Shown piece by piece: positions 38,156 through 47,291 of a DNA stretch of 64,000 nucleotides. Position 1 is the first letter of the stretch; each line of letters opens with the position of its first letter. The translations under genes were made by a program, and so were the position numbers. Below the pieces are notes generated by a model. It ran no database searches and was not told the origin of the DNA. It saw only the letters and a list, made by a program, of their open reading frames with translations. The DNA is from Paramoeba atlantica (lineage: Eukaryota; Discosea), in the NCBI GenBank assembly GCA_977017575.1, contig CDRNVI010000044.1, forward strand, positions 62,001 through 126,000, written 5' to 3'.

Positions 38156-40554
38156 CTGTGACCCCCCCCTTTAATATGGACAGGGGGTATCCCCCCCCTT
38201 TATTGTGGACAAATCCGACCGTGCGCCGCGCAGCGGCGCCAATTTTTTTTTTTGACGTACCCTTTTTTTTGTCTCTTTTTTTCTGTTTTTTAGGGTATCT
38301 GTAGCTAGGTAATTTTATCAGCTTTCACATAGTTCGTCATGTTCATATATTTCAGTCATTTTTCAACCTAATGAATTCCGTGGAAGGACCCTTAACCTCT
38401 TGGATTAAGGCAACACCCCCAAAGCCACAGGTAGGTAATCCAACAATGTTGATTACAAATGAGCGCAATGTCCACGCTTCTTTAGATATCCACGTAAAGG
38501 AGAAAAGGGGACGAACTGAGCTTAATATATACGAGAAGCGCGAAATCTGCCGATCGACTCTCTCGGTAAAAAGAATCCGAGAAAAATACGGAATTTCGCG
38601 AAGCGGAGTATATGAAATCCGTAGCCACGGTATGAGCTACTTTCAAAAACTCATTGATCGTTCCATGGGGAGCAACCACAGGAATCGTGCTTTTAACGTT
38701 CGAGGAGGCGACTACAATGTTCCCGAAGCAGTTTGCTACAATAAGTCTGAGGCAATGGAACGGGTACACCGCTCCTGCGTTCAAGCCTCCTCGTTATGGT
38801 GTCCCTTCACCAGAAATATCGTCATCGACATGATACGACAAAATACGGGATTGACTTCAATTAGTGCTTTGGAAGACACTTCTGCGAAGTTCAGACGGTA
38901 CTATGGTTGGGTGTGGCGGCGGTGGGGCAGAATACAGTGCTTAGCCCCCGCTGATGTGAACCTCAGAATTTCTCATTGGGCTGAAAAGCTCTACGTTCAA
39001 AACACAGTCCGTTGCTACCGTTTCGCGCTTTTCGGGGATGAAACCGCCATGTTTGTCAATGGAGAGGTGCAAGGGTACACACTTGCTCCGGTAGGGTGCC
39101 CGCAACCTAAGGTAGTGGATACAAACCCAAAGGAAACAGTAACCGCATTTCTTGCGGGCGTCTATGATTTAGGGGCCGGCGAAGTTTACCCGCTCCACCC
39201 GACTGTAATTTTTGAGCACGGAGCGAAGCGCAGAGAAAGCTCAACAATTTATTCGGAAATGACGAGTTACGCGAATAAATTGAAAGGGATATTTATTGAT
39301 GTGAGCTCTTCTGGATGGGTGCGAGATGATATATATCCCCGCATGATGCACCGATACTTGCCACTTACCCTGGAACAATCTTCAACGGCCATCGTTACTG
39401 ACGACTTCACGGGGCATCGCACTGATGATATTCCCGTCAACTGTGACCCGCACACAATTCCTGGCGGGTGCACGAAAACGATCCAAATTCACGACCGAGT
39501 ATTCAATCGCCTATTTAAGAGGGCGTACAATGAGTTGCTCAGTGCATGGCGAATACAGAACTCTTCGTGTAAGGTAACTCGTTATTTGGTGCTGGAGTGG
39601 ATAAAAGAGGCCCATTCGAGAGTATGGGTAAAGCATCACAACACTATTCTTAACGCCGCCCGCAGGTACATCAAGCAACCAGCTACAGAGTATCCATGGA
39701 GCGAGAAGGATCCCGAAAGTGAACCAACCAGAAAAGCGAAAGCTGAGATAAAAGTCCGTGAGGAAATTTCACCACAAATAGAGTCTTCACGAAATGAGCC
39801 GATTGTTGTGCCGGAAACAGAGGAGACTCCTCCCACCCTGGTTGATACGTGGAAAAAATGAAGAGCTTCATGAGGAAATAATTGACACTCAAGATTGTTT
39901 AGGGCAACTAATGCTTCATCCAGACAATGACCGCGGGGACATGGACACAGAGGGGTGGGATCAGTCAGTAGCGTGTGATGATACTTTTGAATTGTAAAAG
40001 GGCTGTTATTTTGTTGTGATAAGTTTACGTGGGTTCTTTTACGTGAGCTCTTAACGTTGGTCTTGTTTTTTCCCGTCGTGAACGTAAGTTCTTTCTTTCC
40101 ACCTTTAGTTCATTTGTGTGAAACTTTGTATGAGTAGGAAGTTTGGGCTCGATTTTTACGTTAGAACATCTACAATTTAACTGAATGGAACCTTTATAGC
40201 TACACGGAATATAGAGCTGAATGTGAGCATGCATGATTTTTTGCTTGTTGTTAATTTTTTATTCCTAATTATAGTGTACATCAATAATGTATATCCTCCA
40301 TGTACCCTTCACCCTTATGAAGAAGTGCCCCTTCACCCCTCATTGACGCCCTCCTCCCCCGCCCTCTTCCTCTGCTCTCCTCGCCCTCTCTCCTGGACAT
40401 GGATTTTACAAATTTGATTTTTTGTCGTATTATAAGTAAAAAAGGTGCCGCGAAGCGGCGCCGAATTTTTTTTCACACCCCTTTCATCGCCCCCCCCCCC
40501 CTTTATTATGGACAAAAGCCGAAAAAGTGTCCATATTAAAGGGGGGGGTCACAG
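38156..40554 (+). mobile_element. pogo-like (Tc1/mariner superfamily) transposon 1
   Basis: 2,399 bp, flanked by TA at 38154-38155 and 40555-40556. The terminal inverted repeats are CTGTGACCCCCCCCTTTAAT on the left and the complement on the right. The repeat core CCCCCTTTA(A/T)TATGGAC recurs inside each end: at 38187-38213 on the left, and inverted at 40490-40513 on the right, so that the right end can fold into a hairpin. The transposase is at 38371-39861. The right-hand 690 bp (39862-40554) are non-coding, T-rich and C-rich. Confidence 0.9.
38371..39861 (+). CDS. pogo-like transposase (DDE family, DDD type)
   Basis: 496 codons, ATG at 38371. An N-terminal helix-turn-helix region is seen: ELNIYEKREICRSTLSVKRI and REKYGISRSGVYEIRS (residues ~50-95). 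Catalytic positions: Asp223 in LFGDETAMF, Asp344/345 in AIVTDDFTGHR and Asp375 in IQIHDRVFNRLFKRAYNELL, a layout of the pogo/CENP-B-type DDE domain with about 30 residues between the last two. The C-terminal ~70 residues are acidic and basic. The frame is whole, so this copy could be active. Confidence 0.85.
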   Translation: MNSVEGPLTSWIKATPPKPQVGNPTMLITNERNVHASLDIHVKEKRGRTELNIYEKREICRSTLSVKRIREKYGISRSGVYEIRSHGMSYFQKLIDRSMGSNHRNRAFNVRGGDYNVPEAVCYNKSEAMERVHRSCVQASSLWCPFTRNIVIDMIRQNTGLTSISALEDTSAKFRRYYGWVWRRWGRIQCLAPADVNLRISHWAEKLYVQNTVRCYRFALFGDETAMFVNGEVQGYTLAPVGCPQPKVVDTNPKETVTAFLAGVYDLGAGEVYPLHPTVIFEHGAKRRESSTIYSEMTSYANKLKGIFIDVSSSGWVRDDIYPRMMHRYLPLTLEQSSTAIVTDDFTGHRTDDIPVNCDPHTIPGGCTKTIQIHDRVFNRLFKRAYNELLSAWRIQNSSCKVTRYLVLEWIKEAHSRVWVKHHNTILNAARRYIKQPATEYPWSEKDPESEPTRKAKAEIKVREEISPQIESSRNEPIVVPETEETPPTLVDTWKK

Positions 40555-40556
40555 TA

Positions 40557-40825
40557 TATTTGCAGCCGAATATAGCGAGCCGTCAGAGCTACTATATTAC
40601 GGAAAAGATGGGCAATTTCTACGTACAATAAAAAGCTCAGCAGGTGTTAGACAAGGCTCTCCTCTGTCATCATTGTTCTTCTGCAGTCTCCTCCAACCCA
40701 TGCTCGAAACCATAGTGCAAGAATTTCCACTACTGCGCGTATACGCATATATTGACGATATTAACTTTGCGGCGCAAGACCCACAGCTCATAACGAGCGC
40801 TTTTACAAGACTACGTGGATTGTTG
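40557..40825 (+). CDS. CRE LINE RT, middle part (copy g)
   Basis: Ninety codons between the pogo-like element and the SINE: AAEYSEPSELLYYGKDG, SSAGVRQGSPLSSLFFC, VYAYIDDINFAAQDP (YxDD) and TSAFTRLRGLL. In frame with 37453-38155 across the TA and with 41058 onwards across the SINE. Confidence 0.85.
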
Positions 40826-41041
40826 CTGTTGTTGTTGGGTCCGGGCCGTTTGTCTCCGAAGAGATGTGGCCTCCTCACTTTCCGCGTAGGTAGCGGTGCG
40901 GGTGTTCCACGCGGGGAGTAAATCTACAGCGCGAGAGCCTAGGCTCAACCGCAGCATGTAGACACCCGACTTGCCTCCTCCGGGAGAATGAGGTATCATG
41001 CCCTAGTTGTTTAGTGTCTTGTTATCTTGACACCGGGCGAC
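40826..41041 (-). mobile_element. SINE, 216 bp, (CAA)n tail
   Basis: Flanked by a perfect 16-bp duplication ACTACGTGGATTGTTG at 40810-40825 and 41042-41057. On the minus strand it ends CCAACAACAACAG against the duplication, the A-containing simple tail expected of a SINE. The body is GC-rich and has no open frame. I do not see a clear tRNA head (one weak GGTTGAGCC near 40945). Its target is the LINE RT, which stays in frame when it is left out. Confidence 0.75.
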
Positions 41042-41057
41042 ACTACGTGGATTGTTG

Positions 41058-42491
41058 CATGACAAATTGATTGAATTGGCGCCCGAGAAGTGTGTATGGT
41101 TCTCCGGTAAACACGGAACGAACCTATCGGAAGACCTCTTTAGCGTGGGAGTTAAGACGGAACCGCAGGCAACGAAGACTCTAGATGCATTTATTGGAGA
41201 TACCGAAAAAGTAAAAGATTTGCTCCTGAAATCGCTTCAAAAACACAGCTCGGCAATGAGACGGTTAAAAAAAATGGGGGCTAATAATGTGTCACTCCTA
41301 CTGCTCTCCAAATGCATAAACGTACGGCTACGATACCAGCTGCGCGTACATCCCCCGGAGTCCACTATAGGTGCCGCTGAGGCTTTTGACAAGGGAGTGG
41401 AAGGCGTGTTAACCAAGTGGCTTGGAAACCTATCAGACATTCAACTCTCTTGGGCTAGGCTTCCCATCAGAAAAGGAGGACTAGGACTATCTCCAGCATC
41501 CGGCATCGCAGAGGCATCATATAAAAAGTCACACTTTTTTGCTCTAGAGCGAATAAAAACCCCTTCAGCTCTTGCAATGAGTATGACCCCACTGCCACGC
41601 CACGAATACAGCCCGGAAAACCCTCCAGATGATGAAATCGTAACGGAAGACTTGTTTCATTCCAAGGTAAAAGAAACCCTGATGCAAGATAAAATAGCGG
41701 GACCAATCTTACAAGCGACCTGCGAAAAAGGAAACTTCTCCTGGCTAACCTCTAGAACAAGAATGGTATCCTCACGATACTTTACGCTAGCAGTGATGCC
41801 CCGCCTTGGCTTGGCCCATCCTCGTCTTCCCGCTCATGTGCAATGCCCTGGCTGCCATATAACTCTCAAGTCAGACGAAGCCATCACCCATATTTCTGGA
41901 TGTGTTAAATGCCATGGAAATAACGCAACAATGAAGCATCATAGAATGGTAAGACGAATCTACGAACTATGCCTCAAAAGAGGAATCCCGTGCGAATTAG
42001 AACCCCGCAATTTTTCGTCCTACAAATGCACGGTATGCGCCGAGTCGATACAAACAGAAAGGCGCCACGAACACCAACGAACATGCGGTACCGGAGCTTT
42101 AATTCGATCCGGACCAGACATTGTGATCCACTGGGCATCGGGAGATATCTATTATGATTTCACCATAGTTCACGAGCTGTCACCCTCGAACATAGGCAGA
42201 AAAGCAACCCAACTCATGAAAGACGCTATAGGCCGCAAGATAAAAACATACGTGACGACCGCTATGATACCATCGAACCAATTTGTGTGCCTCCCCATGC
42301 TCTCCGGCGGGGCCATGCATGCAAACACTAAGGCTCTTCTTAACTCTCTCGCGGATGTATGCGGAGCAGATCGCGAAACGATTGTTGAGGACTTTGCACT
42401 GCAGCTACAAGAACTAAACGGCGCCGTGGTTTACTCCCAATTAAAGCAGTTCCTGGCCTCTGACTCCTCTGAGGAAGAGAAACTATTTTAG
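41058..42491 (+). CDS. CRE LINE RT end and restriction-like endonuclease (copy g)
   Basis: About 477 codons: HDKLIELAPEKCVWFSGKHG and TLDAFIG finish the RT. Zinc clusters CPGCHITLKS ... HISGCVKC and CTVCAESIQT ... HEHQRTC follow, and the endonuclease core is IRSGPDIVIHWASGDIYYDF then TIVHELSPSN. The tail LPMLSGGAMHANTKALLNSL ... LQELNGAVVYSQLKQFL ends at 42491. No break is seen in this part. A short 3' flank to ~42500 is all that can be assigned. Confidence 0.9.
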   Translation, partial: HDKLIELAPEKCVWFSGKHGTNLSEDLFSVGVKTEPQATKTLDAFIGDTEKVKDLLLKSLQKHSSAMRRLKKMGANNVSLLLLSKCINVRLRYQLRVHPPESTIGAAEAFDKGVEGVLTKWLGNLSDIQLSWARLPIRKGGLGLSPASGIAEASYKKSHFFALERIKTPSALAMSMTPLPRHEYSPENPPDDEIVTEDLFHSKVKETLMQDKIAGPILQATCEKGNFSWLTSRTRMVSSRYFTLAVMPRLGLAHPRLPAHVQCPGCHITLKSDEAITHISGCVKCHGNNATMKHHRMVRRIYELCLKRGIPCELEPRNFSSYKCTVCAESIQTERRHEHQRTCGTGALIRSGPDIVIHWASGDIYYDFTIVHELSPSNIGRKATQLMKDAIGRKIKTYVTTAMIPSNQFVCLPMLSGGAMHANTKALLNSLADVCGADRETIVEDFALQLQELNGAVVYSQLKQFLASDSSEEEKLF

Positions 42492-42589
42492 CCACCATCG
42501 TCAACACTGAGGATCAGAGATTAACATAGTTGCCGAGTCTAATTGGCGCATATTATAAACTTGTGTTACCAAGAGGGTTATGGTTATGT

Positions 42590-42875
42590 TTATGTTTATG
42601 TTTAAAAAAAAATCACATCGAGAAATATTCCATATTTCGTGACTTGGGATCGGAAAATCTGTTGTAGGGTTGATAGTTTTTATTAGCTCTATTGTGTCGC
42701 AGTTCAAGACCGTGTCGTTGTTTTCACATCTGTTTGGTGAAGTTGATGCCTGTGGGTTGAATGTTTCAGGTACGGAGTCGTCATGACACAAAATGTGTTC
42801 CTGATCGAATTCAAGTTCAAAGTGCTTTTCCTCAAAGGTACCATTCCCGCGTAACGTCACAAGAAGAGACTGCAC
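42590..42875 (-). pseudogene. CRE LINE N-terminal scrap, inverted
   Basis: The minus strand encodes LNCDTIELIKTINPTTDFPI and PSHEIWNISRCD, which match TVNPTVNFPIPPDQIW of the LINE at 36.8 kb. It stands head to head with the plus-strand LINE C-terminus that starts at about 42897. This is again the arrangement left by twin priming, with a large internal part missing. A (GTTTAT)n tract lies at its left edge (42576-42602). Confidence 0.65.
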
Positions 42876-42896
42876 AGGCTCTACACATACATTTTT

Positions 42897-43375
42897 AGTA
42901 GTTTCAAGAGCGCTGCAAAGTTCACATCCTACCAGTGTTTAAAGTGCGGAGAATCTGTCAGCGACAAACAGAGAAACGAGCATCAAAAAAAAAATGTGGG
43001 TACGGTTCCTTTCACACAAGTGAACCAGACCTGGTAATCTATTGGCCATCAGGTGAAATTTACTACGACATAACAGTGGTAAATGAGCTGTCTAAGACAA
43101 ATTTAGGCAAGAAAGGCTCCAAACTAATGGAGGACGCACGAAAACGAAAGATTGAAACTTACGTGAGTTCCGGGCTAATCCCGAGCGAAAATTTTATATG
43201 CCTGCCAATGTTAGCAGGGGGAGCCTTGGATGGAAGTCTCTTGACCGTGTTAAAATGCCTGGCCAACGTTTCTGGTCGTGAGCGTGATGAGGTTGTACAG
43301 GATTTCAAAATAAAACTACAACAGTCAAATGGGACTATACTTTCGTCTCAGATAGCGAAGGCCGTTCCAAATTGA
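42897..43375 (+). pseudogene. CRE LINE C-terminal end (copy i)
   Basis: The translation from about 42905 reads KFTSYQCLKCGESVSDKQRN (zinc cluster), then after an A run (42987-42996) CGYGSFHTSEPDLVIYWPSG ... YYDITVVNEL (endonuclease core) and LPMLAGGALDGS ... LQQSNGTILSSQIAK before the stop. The RT is missing. The A run carries a probable one-base slip between the two frames. Confidence 0.8.
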
Positions 43376-43645
43376 TAGCGTAACCGTTAATAGCTTACAT
43401 AGACGCGTAGGCTAATTTTTTTTTAACCCCCAAATATGTGGGGGTAGCCCCGATTCTCTGTGTTGATTGTTATATGTAGGTTTTTATTGATTCAAGGGAT
43501 TTCTCTCAAGATAAAAACATATCCGTCTAAATATTTTATAGTGTAAATTTTATATGGAGATAGTTTCTCTTCGAAAATTGAGAGAAGGGGGGAAGGAGCA
43601 CATTTCTCATTTTCCTACGTGGCTTCCTGCTGTAGAGAGCTCATA
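43376..43645. other. Non-coding spacer with a short hairpin
   Basis: AACCCCCAAATATGTGGGGG at 43426-43445 can form a small hairpin. The rest is AT-rich with no gene or repeat that I recognise. Confidence 0.5.
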
Positions 43646-43654
43646 GGATTTCAC

Positions 43655-43870
43655 AGGAGAAATGCCTCCGAGATTTTTTTAGGAAAGAAAGCGGCAATTT
43701 TGATGAAGGATACGATTGGTCGGAAGGTTAAGAAATACGTCGCTTTGGACTTAATTCCTCCGCATCAGTTTCAATGTTTACCGATTCTTTCAGGAGGGGC
43801 CTGTCATAAGAATACCAAGCATCTCCTGAACGCATTGGCAGATGTTTGCGGTCTGAAGAGAAATAAAAAA
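43655..43870 (+). pseudogene. CRE LINE C-terminal scrap (copy j)
   Basis: About 70 codons: FLGKKAAILMKDTIGRKVKK, YVALDLIPPHQFQCLPILSG and GACHKNTKHLLNALADVCGL. They match the last domain of the other CRE LINEs and stop at about 43862, where a hAT fragment begins on the other strand. Confidence 0.8.
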
Positions 43871-43879
43871 AATAAACTG

Positions 43880-45480
43880 CAAAGATCATTGACATGAGAT
43901 GAACGGAATTCATCGGGCACATTGATATCCCCCAGAATTTGGTACCATTGAGAGAGCAGTTGCACAGCATCACGGGTTTCTTCGTCCACGGAGCACAAGA
44001 TTTCTTCGATCGCACGTCCCATATACTTCCTTTTCTTTGCACTCGGTTTTCCTCCTGAACAGAAAATATGCGCAAAGGCATCTCTGAGACACATAACGGG
44101 TAATGGTTGATACGGTACCATAGTATCTCTTGCAATCAGGTTGAGAATGTGTCCGAAGCACGATAATTCTTTCACGCATGGTACAGCCATGCGAATCCCA
44201 TTACACACGTTGGTGACATCCTCAATCCCAACAGGAGATATTCGATCATAAATATCACGAAGTTCACGCTCAGTGGCCTGTCGTGCAACGTGATTCACGC
44301 CGCACCCATCGACCATGAAGTAACGAAGCTTTTGAACTCCGTCACCTAGGCCGAAGCATACTAACGATAGACTTCGCCATCTCAATCCCATTAAACGCTT
44401 TGTAACGTTTGTGATAGATTGGGGGCAGAACAAACGAATTGGCTCCTGCGTACAAAACACTGACTAATATGTTTTGATGCTTCACGTTGTCGATCCCTCC
44501 GTCCACAGCTATACCAAAGAAGGCGCTTTCAGAAACCGTCTTGTGGACTAGCTCCCATATTTCGGTAGCCAGGCCTTTCTCGGAGAGGTGGAATTTTTTG
44601 GCGCACGGTAGCTTCGAAATAATTTGGTCCGGGGAAATGTCAGGGCGTGCTCCTTCGTATGCACTTACGAACTTGAGAAGGCCCTCGGTCGATAAATTCG
44701 TCTGTGCTCCGAGGCATGGCAATGCTTTCGAAAGAAAAGTTTGAGCCGTGAGGTTCGTTTTTGGCGATTCATGGGCGCCTCCTTGTTGTTGTTTCTTCAG
44801 TGCTTTGCAAGATTCATTTTTGTGGGTATAGTATGTTTGCTTATACCTACTGTGAAGGGTAATGCCACACGAGCGACACACCGCATGTCGTCTTTGATTT
44901 GCGGAGTCTTTCAAGAAGGACGCCGACCCTTGTCTATACTCCATTTCCTTAATGCACAGCTTTGAAGGCAAACTCCCATTTGGCTTGAAAGAGGATAACT
45001 CATAGTAGAAAAAGTTCGATAGGTCTCCGTACTTCAGCGGATCCTCCACGTTTCCTGAACGCTGATCCTTCTTAAGTGCAGTGTTCAGCGGGGATTCCTG
45101 GAGAATTGAGACGCTGAGCTGGCTGGGCCCTACAATGCGTTGAGCCACTGCATCTGAAAGTACTTTGGATTTTGACCGAGTTCTGCTTTTCTTCGGCGGT
45201 AACTCTGTCAATCGAGTTGATCTGTTTTGATCCGAGAGCTCCGACACACTGTGCTATCGACCGTATCTTGTACAGGCTCCGGGGTATGACTGGCATGTTG
45301 AGATAGGATGTCATCGTGGGAGCTCCGGCTGCCAGGAGAGTTCATAGAAGAGGGTCCATTCCCTTGCGAGGTGGAAGAAATTATATTAGTTTGGTTTTCA
45401 GGGATTGCGGAAGACCGATGGGGAGGCCTCGGAATGCGTATTGGTATGTTTGCGACGGGCGGTCGTCCTCTCATCAATTA
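43880..45480 (-). pseudogene. hAT transposase fragment with BED-type finger
   Basis: The minus strand has a low-complexity N-terminus (45477-45208) and then the frame 45247-44342 with a finger CRSCGITLHSRYKQTYYTH and FFGIAVDGGIDNVKHQNILV. A second frame (44460-43880) contains FMVDGCGVNHVA and CFGHILNLIARDTMV, typical of the hAT catalytic region. The change of frame is near 44370, and another near 45230. The C-terminal dimerisation domain is absent; the sequence is cut by the LINE scrap at about 43870. No terminal repeats were found. Confidence 0.75.
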
Positions 45481-45734
45481 GAATTTCTCGGAGGAATAAA
45501 ATAATGTTAAACAGCAGTCTAAAGAACAAATAAAATGTCATAGTGCGTAGAACAGACCAGTAATTACGTCGCATAGCATATGCATTGTTGTTTAAAGACA
45601 TTTCTTGAACTACAGTATGCAAAAAAACTGTTCACATGTTTGACACTTTTTTGTTGTTGGTGTTTCCCTGTGGCCAGGTGTCGTGTGCATTGAAGTAGTA
45701 TATCAGAGTAGTGTACGCGTGGGTACTAGGTATA

Positions 45735-47291
45735 CAGGGGGGGTCACGAAAAAGGTGGGGGGTCTAAAATTTGTACCGTGCGAGCTTTTGACCTTCCTTC
45801 GGCATTCAACAGATCTCGAAATTTTAAGACTACTGGCACCATTGTTGCCGCCCCTGAAGCTGATATGACGTCATGATAAAATTTTACTGAATTTTTTACC
45901 TGAAAATTCTGCAAAAAATCGGATTTTTATCATTTTTTATCATTTTAGCCCATTAATCTATGAATAAAATACCACTTAACTCTTTCTAACACATCTTTTA
46001 TGCCGAAAACACTTCGCCGCCAGAGGCGCACCCTCTCGACGCAACAAATCACTTATGAAACACGTGTAATTTGCGTCCATGAGGTACAAAACCAGGGACG
46101 TTCGATTACAGACACTGCTGCTCTTACGAAATGCAGTGAAGCAACTGTCTCTCGATGGGTTAAACGCCACCGGGAGACAGGAGGGTTAGAACGTATAAAA
46201 TACATACGTAAGAATGCGATTGATAATGAAGAGTTTCGAATAATGTTAGAATCTATTGTAGATGAAGAAAATCAACATAGTCCCATTGGCTGTCCATCTT
46301 GGAGGTGGGTTCACCGCCAGATCGATCAAACCAAGTACCCATTCTCTCTTTCGTCTGTGAAAAGATCACTGAAAAGGAGCGGGTACATAAGCAGAAAAAT
46401 GAGGAAAGTTCCTCATCTCACGCCTCAGCACAAATTCGACCGCCTGGAGTTGGCAAATCGTTTGGAGAGGTTCACCCCTTTTCAATACGCCCGTATTCTG
46501 TGGACGGATGAAAAGATTTTTAAATGCGGGTACCACTCACGCAATATTTGGTACATTTGCAAAAGGTCAGATGAACCCCTTGAGGTACCAAAAGATGTTG
46601 AGAAATATTTCGGAGGAAAGGGGGTTCATATTTGGATGGCGGTGAGCCTTGAATGGGGGGTTCCCAAGGTTCACTGTTTTCATGAGTTTGCGGAGAATGA
46701 GACGGTCACTAACGAAACGTTTCTCTCTGCCATGCCAAAACGAAATGGTTTCTACAACTGGTTAAAGCGTAAACCAGCGGCAACAGTGATCATGGATAAC
46801 GCTCCGGGCCATAATCACGCTCGCCGCGTCGGTAGAGACATGGGTATCAGCATTCCTGATTGGCCTGCCAAGTCGCCGGATTTAAATTTAATTGAAAATT
46901 TGTGGAGCATGATGGATCACCACATAAAATTTACTCTCCTCCCCACAAACCGTAAGGAACTACAAGCTACAATTCCAAAAGCGCTTGATTATCTATTATC
47001 TGATATGAAAGCATCGTATAATAATACTTTGACGAGCTTCCCGTCCCGAATCAGACTTCTTCGAGAAAAAAACGGGGGATCAATAATGAAATAATGAGAA
47101 AATCCAAATATGCAAAAAACAAAAAAACCTGTTTTTTGCCGACTCACCATTATCACTCAACCTTATATGCCTAAGTAGTTATAACTCACGTAGTCTTAAA
47201 ATTTCGAGATCTGTTGAATACCGAAGGAATTAGGTCAAAAGCTCGCACGGTACAAATTTTAGACCCCCCACTCTTTTCATGACCCCCCCTG
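45735..47291 (+). mobile_element. Tc1/mariner element 1 (about DD32E)
   Basis: 1,557 bp with terminal inverted repeats of about 100 bp (45735-45833, 47190-47291), ends CAGGGGGGGTCA, flanked by TA at 45733-45734 and 47292-47293. It is inserted in the left arm of the palindromic element. Compared with the right arm, about 10 bp are missing beside the insertion point. The transposase gene fills the middle. Confidence 0.92.
46000..47094 (+). CDS. Tc1/mariner-type transposase
   Basis: 364 codons, ATG at 46000. Helix-turn-helix: SITDTAALTKCSEATVSRWV (residues ~30-50). Catalytic triad: Asp170 in ILWTDEKIF, Asp266 in VIMDNAPGHN and Glu299 in SPDLNLIENLW, with 32 residues between the last two, where Tc1 has 34. 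GRPR-like and linker parts are not obvious. The frame is whole and the terminal repeats are well conserved, so the copy may be recent. Confidence 0.9.
   Translation: MPKTLRRQRRTLSTQQITYETRVICVHEVQNQGRSITDTAALTKCSEATVSRWVKRHRETGGLERIKYIRKNAIDNEEFRIMLESIVDEENQHSPIGCPSWRWVHRQIDQTKYPFSLSSVKRSLKRSGYISRKMRKVPHLTPQHKFDRLELANRLERFTPFQYARILWTDEKIFKCGYHSRNIWYICKRSDEPLEVPKDVEKYFGGKGVHIWMAVSLEWGVPKVHCFHEFAENETVTNETFLSAMPKRNGFYNWLKRKPAATVIMDNAPGHNHARRVGRDMGISIPDWPAKSPDLNLIENLWSMMDHHIKFTLLPTNRKELQATIPKALDYLLSDMKASYNNTLTSFPSRIRLLREKNGGSIMK

Larger units (their letters stand above)
36000..42500 (+). mobile_element. CRE-type LINE (copy g) with pogo-like and SINE insertions
   Basis: N-terminal modules (36053-37443), RT (37453-38155, 40557-40825) and RT end plus endonuclease (41058-42491) are in order on the plus strand. 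A pogo-like transposon (38156-40554) and a SINE (40826-41041) are inserted with perfect duplications, and leaving them out keeps the RT-endonuclease frame open. Only the N-terminal region shows breaks. Its 5' end is missing at about 36000, where the R2/HERO-like LINE lies. Confidence 0.8.
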
